NCBI GenBank assembly: GCA_903872065.1
Contig: CAIQJJ010000670.1
Location: forward strand, 1-39,212
Source of the DNA: an uncultured Anaerolineales bacterium
Lineage (GTDB): Bacteria > Chloroflexota > Anaerolineae > Anaerolineales > UBA4823
Length of the DNA stretch: 39,212 nucleotides
Reading direction: 5' to 3'
Below, piece by piece: positions 33,914 through 39,212 of the stretch (the first letter of the stretch is position 1; each line of letters begins with the position of its first letter). The notes beneath the pieces are model-generated. The model was not told where the DNA came from. It ran no database searches and saw nothing but the letters and a program-made list of their open reading frames with translations. The translations under genes were made by a program, and so were the position numbers.

Positions 33914-34816
33914 TTGAATACCTATTTGGGTGAAGTTGCTGCTTTGCTTACTTCGTTTTTTTGGTCAGGCTCCTCGATATTTTTTACCCTGGCCGGACGG
34001 AAGTACGGTTCTCTGGTGGTTAACCGCATCAGGTTGATTTTTGCCGCTGTCTTTCTGATACTGTTGAATTGGGCGATCCTGGGCCAACCGATTCCCTGGA
34101 ACGCGGGGGCGGAGCGCTGGTTTTGGATGAGCCTGTCGGGTTTTGTAGGCCTGGTGTTGGGTGATATTTTCCTCTTCCAGTCCTATTTGTGGGTGGGGCC
34201 GCGCCTGACGATGCTCATGATGAGCCTGTCGCCGGTCATTGGCGCGCTCAGCGCCTGGCTCTTTTTGGGCGAGACGTTGCCCCTGGCGAAACTCTTTGCC
34301 ATATTGGTGACGTTGAGCGGGATCGCCTGGGTGATCTGGGATGGGAACAGCAAGGGGGGCCGCGCCCGTAATCCCAATTACCTGCGCGGGATTGTCTTCG
34401 GTGTTGGCGCCGCCGCTGGTCAGGCCCTGGGGCTGGTGCTTTCTAAAAAAGGCATGGGGACGGAACTTTCCCCGATCGCCGGCAATGTCATTCGGATGAT
34501 CGCGGCGACCTTTTTGCTCTGGGCGATCACTTTGTTCCAGGGACAGGGAGGCGCAACGTTGAAGCAAATTCGTCAAACGCCGCGCGCTTTGTGGTTGGTG
34601 ATGGGGGGCGCGATCTGCGGCCCGTTTGTGGGCGTCTCATTTTCGCTGTACGCTGTGCAGCATGCGGATGTGGGCGTCGCCAGCACCTTGATGGCGTTGT
34701 CGCCGGTCGTTTTGCTTCCGGTCAGCTATTTTTTCTTCAAAGAACGTTTTGGTTGGAGCGCCGTTGTGGCGACGATGATCGCCATTAGCGGTGTGGCGCT
34801 CTTATTTTTGTTGTGA
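33914..34816 (+). CDS. DMT/EamA-family transporter
   Basis: A 300-residue membrane protein with ten predicted TM helices arranged as two homologous EamA halves. The first half ends GETLPLAKLFAILVTLSGIAWVIW and the second ends KERFGWSAVVATMIAISGVALLFLL, the usual duplicated signature. The substrate is unknown; amino acids, sugars or nucleotide sugars are common in this superfamily. The start is TTG 33914, supported by GGGAGAA upstream. It is likely to share an operon with the sugar transferase. Confidence 0.88.
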   Translation: MNTYLGEVAALLTSFFWSGSSIFFTLAGRKYGSLVVNRIRLIFAAVFLILLNWAILGQPIPWNAGAERWFWMSLSGFVGLVLGDIFLFQSYLWVGPRLTMLMMSLSPVIGALSAWLFLGETLPLAKLFAILVTLSGIAWVIWDGNSKGGRARNPNYLRGIVFGVGAAAGQALGLVLSKKGMGTELSPIAGNVIRMIAATFLLWAITLFQGQGGATLKQIRQTPRALWLVMGGAICGPFVGVSFSLYAVQHADVGVASTLMALSPVVLLPVSYFFFKERFGWSAVVATMIAISGVALLFLL

Positions 34817-34846
34817 TGGATGGTTTTATTTTTAGGAGAAATTCTT

Positions 34847-36256
34847 ATGACGAACATTCTTTGTATTGGCGCTGGTTATGTGGGCGGCCCGACCATGGCC
34901 GTCATCGCAAAAAATTGTCCCGAACACCGTGTGGTGGTGGTGGACATCAACGAGGCCCGCATCGCAGCCTGGCAGTCTGATGAACTGCCGATCTATGAAC
35001 CGGGCCTCGATGAAGTGGTTAAATCGGCGCTTGGCCGCAACCTGTTTTTCTCAACGGAGGTTGATCGCCACATCGCTGAAGCAGACATCATCTTTGTGAG
35101 CGTGAATACGCCTACCAAAAGTTTTGGGCAGGGGGCCGGGCGCGCCGCCGATTTGCAATATTGGGAGAAGACCGCCCGCCAGATTTTGCAAAATTCCTGC
35201 ACCCCCAAAGTGGTGGTCGAGAAAAGCACCCTGCCGGTGCGCACGGCTGAGGCGATGGAGAATATCCTCAACTCGAACGATAAGGGTCTTTTTTTTGACA
35301 TTCTCTCCAATCCCGAATTTTTGGCGGAGGGCAGCGCCATCCAGGATATGACCAACCCCGATCGCATCTTGATCGGCGGGCGCGAAACCCCCTCCGGCCA
35401 AAAGGCAGTGCAGGCCTTGGTGGATATCTATGCCCATTGGGTGTCGTGCGAGCGCATCATTACCACCAATCTCTGGTCGAGTGAACTTTCCAAGTTGGCG
35501 GCCAATGCTTTCCTGGCGCAGCGTGTCTCTTCGATCAATGCCATCTCGGCCTTGTGTGAGCGCACCGGGGCCAATGTCAACGAGGTGGCGCATGCCATTG
35601 GCCGCGACAGCCGGATTGGCTCGCGCTTTTTACGCGCCAGTGTTGGTTTTGGCGGCTCCTGTTTTAAGAAGGATATTCTCAACCTGGTCTACCTGTGTGA
35701 ATACTATGGTTTGAAAGAAGTCGCCGCCTATTGGGAACAAGTGGTCAGTATGAACGAGTACCAGGAAGCGCGCTTTGTTTCCAATATCGTCTCCTCGATG
35801 TTCAATACTGTGGCCGGCAAACGCATTGCTTTGCTGGGCACCGCCTTTAAAGCGCATACCAGCGATGTGCGCGAATCGCCGGCCCTGGCGGTGGCGCAGG
35901 GCTTGCTGGAAGAGCGCGCCAGTCTTGTCCTCTCCGATCCGAAGGCGCTGGAAAACACCCGCCTGGCCCTGGGCGCGGCTGCCAACCAGGTTGTGTTTGA
36001 GCCCGACCCGTATCGCGCCGCGCAAGGCGCGCATGCGATTGCCTTTTTGACGGATTGGCCTGAGTACACCCATCTGGATTTTGCCCGCATTTACAATGGG
36101 ATGAGCCGGCCGGCTTTTCTCTTCGACGGCCGCAATATGTTCGATCATAAGAGCTTGTTTGCACTTGGCTTCAATGTCTACCCGATTGGCAAGCCCCCGA
36201 TGACCCATTTTGCTACCAACGGCCTGACGTTGGAGGTTGCCTCCAGCGTGGCCTAG
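34847..36256 (+). CDS. ugd: UDP-glucose 6-dehydrogenase, eukaryote-like type
   Basis: An NAD-dependent enzyme that would oxidise UDP-glucose to UDP-glucuronate. It has GAGYVGGP (residues 8-15), [72 protein letters not shown], and the catalytic Cys272 in [10 protein letters not shown]. These segments are those of animal and plant UGDH rather than the short bacterial type (inference from recalled sequences). At 469 residues it is close to the eukaryotic length. The ATG at 34847 has a good AGGAGAA site. Together with the sugar transferase it suggests uronic-acid surface glycans. Confidence 0.93.
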   Translation: MTNILCIGAGYVGGPTMAVIAKNCPEHRVVVVDINEARIAAWQSDELPIYEPGLDEVVKSALGRNLFFSTEVDRHIAEADIIFVSVNTPTKSFGQGAGRAADLQYWEKTARQILQNSCTPKVVVEKSTLPVRTAEAMENILNSNDKGLFFDILSNPEFLAEGSAIQDMTNPDRILIGGRETPSGQKAVQALVDIYAHWVSCERIITTNLWSSELSKLAANAFLAQRVSSINAISALCERTGANVNEVAHAIGRDSRIGSRFLRASVGFGGSCFKKDILNLVYLCEYYGLKEVAAYWEQVVSMNEYQEARFVSNIVSSMFNTVAGKRIALLGTAFKAHTSDVRESPALAVAQGLLEERASLVLSDPKALENTRLALGAAANQVVFEPDPYRAAQGAHAIAFLTDWPEYTHLDFARIYNGMSRPAFLFDGRNMFDHKSLFALGFNVYPIGKPPMTHFATNGLTLEVASSVA

Positions 36257-36281
36257 TCGCGCCTGGTTTGAAAGGCGCGTG

Positions 36282-37169
36282 ATGCTCGATCCAACTTCGC
36301 TCTATCGCTCGATGTTTCGCATCCGCCGTTTTGAAGAGACGGTGCTGGAGAATTTTCCGCGCGGCGTCTTCTTTGGCACGACGCATACCTGCCTGGGGCA
36401 GGAAGCGAACGCGGTGGGTGTACTGTCTTGGCTGCAAGCCGGCGATATTGTCTTCAGCAACCATCGCGGCCACGGGCATTTCCTGGCGTATGGCGGCGAC
36501 CCACGCGCCCTCTTTGCTGAACTGATGGGGCGTTCGACTGGCGTTTGCGGCGGGCGCGGCGGCTCGCAGCATCTCCAATGGCGCAATTTCTACTCGAATG
36601 GCATTCAAGGCGGCATTGTCCCCGTGGCAACCGGCATGGCGTTGGCTGAGAAGCGCAAGGGCGCTTCTGCCGTGGCGGTTGCCTTCCTGGGGGATGGCAC
36701 CCTGGGCGAGGGGGTCGTTTATGAGGCGCTGAACCTGGCGGCTTTGTGGCAGGCGCCCATTTTGTTTGTGGTGGAAAACAACCACATTGCCCAAACCACC
36801 CCCACCGCGCAAGGCGTGGCTGGCAGCATTCCCGCCCGTTTTAACGCCTTTGGCATCCCGGTGAGTGAGTTGGATAGCAGCGATGTGCTGGAAATCCTGT
36901 CCGCGGCCGGCGAGGCGCTGCACGCTGTCCGGTCGCAGTGCGCCCCGCGCGCCCTGGTCATCCATACGGCGCGTTTTGGCCCTCACTCCAAAAGCGATGA
37001 CACACGCCCGCCGCAAGAGATCGCCCGCCTGCGCCAGGCGCGCGATCCTCTGCGCATTCACGCCCCGCGCCTGGCGGCGGATGCGCGCGCCGCGCTGGAG
37101 GCTGAGATCGAAGCGCAAATCGCCGCCGCCTTTCGACAAGCTTTAGACGATCCATATCCTGCTGCATAG
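36282..37169 (+). CDS. Thiamine-diphosphate-dependent dehydrogenase E1 component, alpha subunit
   Basis: A 295-residue E1-alpha-type protein. It has HRGHGHFLAYGGD (residues 61-73), GRGGSQHL (91-98) and the TPP-binding motif GDGTLGEG ... ENN (137-144, 165-167). E1 alpha works with a beta subunit in pyruvate, acetoin or branched-chain 2-oxo acid dehydrogenases. No beta, E2 or E3 gene is adjacent: the next gene is ybaK. The specific substrate therefore cannot be given. The ATG at 36282 is 25 nt after ugd; the in-frame codons upstream lie within it. Confidence 0.88.
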   Translation: MLDPTSLYRSMFRIRRFEETVLENFPRGVFFGTTHTCLGQEANAVGVLSWLQAGDIVFSNHRGHGHFLAYGGDPRALFAELMGRSTGVCGGRGGSQHLQWRNFYSNGIQGGIVPVATGMALAEKRKGASAVAVAFLGDGTLGEGVVYEALNLAALWQAPILFVVENNHIAQTTPTAQGVAGSIPARFNAFGIPVSELDSSDVLEILSAAGEALHAVRSQCAPRALVIHTARFGPHSKSDDTRPPQEIARLRQARDPLRIHAPRLAADARAALEAEIEAQIAAAFRQALDDPYPAA

Positions 37170-37173
37170 TCGT

Positions 37174-37647
37174 ATGAAAAACAATATCACCCGCCTGTTG
37201 GAGGCGCGCAAAATCACCTACACCGCGTTTGAACTGAGCGCTGAGAAACACGGCGCCCTGGAGACGGCCCAACTGCTGGGCGCGCCGCCGGAAACTGTCT
37301 TTAAGACAATCGTTGTTACGCGCGAGGTCAAAGGCAAGCCGATCCTGGCTATCATCCCTGGGCCGTCTGAGGTGGATTTAAAGGCCCTGGCCAGAGTTTT
37401 GGGCGAGAAGAAACTCACCCTGCCCACCGAAAAAGAAGCCGAACGCCTGACCGGCTTGCAAGCCGGCGGCATTTCTCCCCTGGCGCTCTTGAACAAGGGT
37501 TTTCAAATGGTGCTGGATGTTTCCGCCCGCCAGCACCGCGAGATTCACATCTCCGGCGGACAGCGCGGACTGAATATCCGCCTGCCGGTCGAGGCCTTGA
37601 TTGAGTTGATCAACCCCCAGGTGGCGGAGATCGCCCACAGGATATGA
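37174..37647 (+). CDS. ybaK: Cys-tRNA(Pro)/aminoacyl-tRNA deacylase, YbaK/EbsC family
   Basis: A 157-residue member of the YbaK/ProX editing family, which hydrolyses mischarged Cys-tRNA(Pro). It shows the family order: GALETAQLLGAPPETVFKTIVV, a central KALARVLGEKKL with TEKEAERLTG, then AGGISPLALLNKG and HREIHISGGQRGLNI. The catalytic lysine is likely within VFKTIV. The start is ATG 37174, 4 nt after the E1 alpha stop, so it is co-transcribed. A long palindrome begins 5 nt after its stop. Confidence 0.93.
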   Translation: MKNNITRLLEARKITYTAFELSAEKHGALETAQLLGAPPETVFKTIVVTREVKGKPILAIIPGPSEVDLKALARVLGEKKLTLPTEKEAERLTGLQAGGISPLALLNKGFQMVLDVSARQHREIHISGGQRGLNIRLPVEALIELINPQVAEIAHRI

Positions 37648-37652
37648 AAAAC

Positions 37653-37687
37653 GAGACCTTCAGGGTTTCCGAAACCCTGAAGGTCTC
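37653..37687. repeat. Long perfect palindrome (16-bp stem), copy B
   Basis: The arms 37653-37668 and 37672-37687 pair perfectly around CCG. The core AGACCTTCAGGGTTT differs from the palindrome at 22998-23039 at one position. No T-run follows on the plus strand. Its right arm includes the stop of the GH3 remnant on the minus strand. Confidence 0.75.
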
Positions 37688-37844
37688 AAGTATCTTCTGG
37701 TCTGTTTTGAGGGGGAGCCAGGTCTGCTTTTAGCGCCGTCAATTCCACTTCGGCGCGCTCCCCGGCCTCCAGGTAGACCTTGCCGAAATCTATCAACTGC
37801 TTGACCGGCCGGTCTACCGCGCTGCCCTGCCAGTCCCCAGCCGT
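37686..37844 (-). pseudogene. C-terminal remnant of a GH3 beta-glucosidase
   Basis: The minus-strand frame ending at TGA 37686 reads SAVDRPVKQLIDFGKVYLEAGERAEVELT in part, which is the fibronectin-like C-terminal tail typical of GH3 beta-glucosidases (compare RPVKxLxGFxxVxLxPGE). Ahead of it a stop at about 37845 breaks the frame. The neighbouring frame still resembles a broken GVNGWGLAGQ (the family VxNTGxxAGxE), suggesting a frameshift or deletion. Nothing of the catalytic domain remains. The rest of the interval 37648-37971 holds only the palindrome and the plsC terminator. Confidence 0.6.
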
Positions 37845-37922
37845 TTACACCCGCCCGCCGGGTAGGGGATGTGGTTGTAGCCATTTCCCAAGATCATTTG
37901 ATCTTGCGCTGATCGCTCAACC

Positions 37923-37958
37923 AAAAAACATCCGCAGCCTGTGTCAGGCTGCGGATGT
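37923..37958 (-). terminator. Intrinsic terminator of the plsC gene
   Basis: On the minus strand, ACATCCGCAGCCTG pairs with CAGGCTGCGGATGT (37945-37958 and 37928-37941; 14 bp, 3-nt loop), followed by six T (complement of 37923-37928). Confidence 0.9.
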
Positions 37959-37971
37959 TGATGCAAATCAT

Positions 37972-38643
37972 TTACTTCTGCTCTGCCAGAAGTTCTTTCA
38001 GGCGCGGATGATCCGCATAAACCCCGCGATATTCGGGCGGGAGCAGGGCGGCAATCTGGCACATAATCTCGTCCGTGGCTTCTTTTAATGCCTCATCGCG
38101 ATTTTTCCCTTTCATTGGCGGCAGGGTGAAAGGTTTGCCGACCGTTGCATAGATCCGCGGGCGGCGCAGGCGCTTCCAGGCAGCTTTGACCGCCTCGTCT
38201 TCGGTGCCGCGAATCCCCACCGGGATGAGCGGGGCATTGGCTTTCATCGCCAGGTAGGTCGCCCCAGGTTTGCCCTCTTGCAGGGTTGCGGTGGGACTGC
38301 GGGTGCCTTCGGGCGCGATCACCACCATTTCACCTGCTTTTAAGCGGTTTAACGTTGTGCGCATCGCCACCAGGTCAGCGTTGAAGCGGTCTACCCAAAT
38401 CCCGTTCAATTCTTTGACCACAAAGCGATAGATGGCCTGTTTCTTATATTTTTCCGCGACCATGATCGCAAGATCATCGCGCGGGGCGTAACTATAGGCC
38501 ATCATTGCATCCAGGCGGCCCAGATGGTTCGCAACGATGACGCACGCCCCGGTTTTGGGCAGGCTTTCAGCATTGATGGTTTCGATTTTGGCGATGGTAT
38601 GGGTAATCAAATTGATAATTTGGCGGATGGTGTGTGGATTCAT
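37972..38643 (-). CDS. plsC: 1-acyl-sn-glycerol-3-phosphate acyltransferase-like protein (PlsC)
   Basis: A 223-residue acyltransferase of the PlsC family, which transfers an acyl group to lysophosphatidate during phospholipid synthesis. The catalytic motif is NHLGRLD (His40, Asp45) and the phosphate-binding motif is EGTRS (112-116). GIWVDRFNADLVAMRTTLNRLKAG matches motif II. The N-terminus appears complete (about 30 residues before the motif). A strong terminator follows. Directly upstream of its ATG lies the truncated aldo/keto reductase, with no visible promoter or ribosome-binding site. Confidence 0.92.
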   Translation of the reverse strand: MNPHTIRQIINLITHTIAKIETINAESLPKTGACVIVANHLGRLDAMMAYSYAPRDDLAIMVAEKYKKQAIYRFVVKELNGIWVDRFNADLVAMRTTLNRLKAGEMVVIAPEGTRSPTATLQEGKPGATYLAMKANAPLIPVGIRGTEDEAVKAAWKRLRRPRIYATVGKPFTLPPMKGKNRDEALKEATDEIMCQIAALLPPEYRGVYADHPRLKELLAEQK

Positions 38644-39212
38644 ACGACTGGGCTGAGTCCTGCTTGCGGCAGTCGCTGGCGGAACTCAAAACAAGCAAAG
38701 TCGAAGCTTTGCTGCTGCACAGGCCGGCCTTGCTCCTTTCGGCGGACGGACGCGAGCTTTATTCCGCGCTGCAGTCGATGAAAGAAACGGGGCTGGTAAA
38801 CAAGATCGGCGTTTCGGTATACGGCCCCGAAGAACTTGACATGCTGGTCCCGGGCTTCGGCCTAGACCTAGTGCAATTGCCGCTCAATGTGCTGGATCGC
38901 CGCTTTCTCAAGTCCGGCTGGCTGGCAAGATTGGCGGACCGGGGAATTGAAGTTCACGCGCGCTCCTGCTTCCTCCAGGGCTTGCTGCTGGCGGAAGCAG
39001 GCAAGCTGCCGGACAAATTCTCGCGCTGGGCACTCCTCTGGGAAAAGTGGACTGCATGGCTACGCGAATCCGGGCAGAGTGCATTGCAGGCGTGCATCGG
39101 ATTTTCGCAATCCCTTCCGGAAATCCATCGCGTGCTTGTTGGTGTCGATAGCGAACAACAATTGAAGGAAATCCTTGCGGCAGCACAGGCACCCTCTATC
39201 CACCCTCCATCC
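38643..39212 (+). CDS. Aldo/keto reductase, N-terminus missing and C-terminus off the window
   Basis: The plus frame from 38643 encodes aldo/keto-reductase sequence to the window edge: YDWAESCLRQSLAEL, LLLHRP (catalytic His near nt 38718), GLVNKIGVSVYGPEEL, LVQLPLNVLDRRF, EVHARSCFLQGLLL and LVGVDSEQQLKEIL. The first 80-100 residues, which carry the catalytic Asp, Tyr and Lys, are absent. Homology begins within a few bases of the plsC start. A TAA at 38616 closes the frame upstream, and no ATG with a ribosome-binding site exists. Either a pseudogene or a join between unrelated sequences. Confidence 0.75.

Noticed and set aside
37653-37687. Terminator of ybaK
   Set aside because: The stem is strong but no T-run follows; the match to the 22998 palindrome fits a repeat family better. 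Some termination cannot be excluded.
1-39212. CRISPR arrays, rRNA, tRNA or prophage genes
   Set aside because: No regularly spaced repeats, no rRNA signatures, no complete tRNA cloverleaf and no phage structural genes were found on reading both strands.

Overview
The window looks like a chromosomal stretch of a Chloroflexota bacterium, most likely of the Anaerolineae type and probably a metagenome contig. The evidence is the family mix: secreted proteins with long Thr/Pro-rich stalks, toast-rack (LiaF-like) membrane proteins, a cyclic-nucleotide/PH-type membrane protein, a HExxH membrane peptidase, and no lipopolysaccharide genes. This assignment rests on recalled family resemblance, not a search. 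No rRNA, tRNA, CRISPR array or intact insertion sequence was seen.

Layout. 1-6.7 kb: housekeeping block with the end of a membrane PH-domain protein, def, recF, convergent rsmG, rho with a long structured leader, a LysM/M23 cell-wall hydrolase overlapping rho, and a 60-residue protein closed by a terminator. 6.7-19.3 kb: a secreted lytic-transglycosylase-like protein (minus), a regulator that fuses a receiver, a roadblock-like domain and a catalytically dead IS200/Y1-transposase domain, polA, a large TPR protein, then a minus-strand group (secreted repeat protein, HAD phosphatase overlapping a membrane zinc peptidase, SPFH protein). 19.4-25.4 kb: signalling genes (CheB-type methylesterase, metallophosphoesterase, ParB-like/universal-stress fusion, membrane histidine kinase). 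25.4-27.7 kb: a lipoprotein and a divergent isocitrate-dehydrogenase-family enzyme with a palindrome in its promoter.

27.8-33.1 kb is a co-directional membrane-stress-like cluster: toast-rack protein, nicotinate phosphoribosyltransferase, multi-pass protein, PspC protein, second toast-rack protein and an AIM24/TIGR00266 protein. 33.2-37.7 kb carries surface-sugar and metabolic genes: phosphoglycosyl transferase, DMT exporter, a eukaryote-type UDP-glucose dehydrogenase, a lone E1-alpha dehydrogenase subunit and YbaK. The right end holds a GH3 glucosidase remnant, a PlsC acyltransferase with its own terminator, and an aldo/keto reductase missing its N-terminal part. That last junction may be a recombination or assembly breakpoint.

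The most notable observations are: the dead Y1 domain in a regulator; an approximately 50-bp element shared by the two divergent intergenic regions upstream of the two receiver-domain genes; a pair of long matching palindromes; and repeated promoters whose -10 box sits 6-7 nt before the start codon, which implies leaderless mRNAs.
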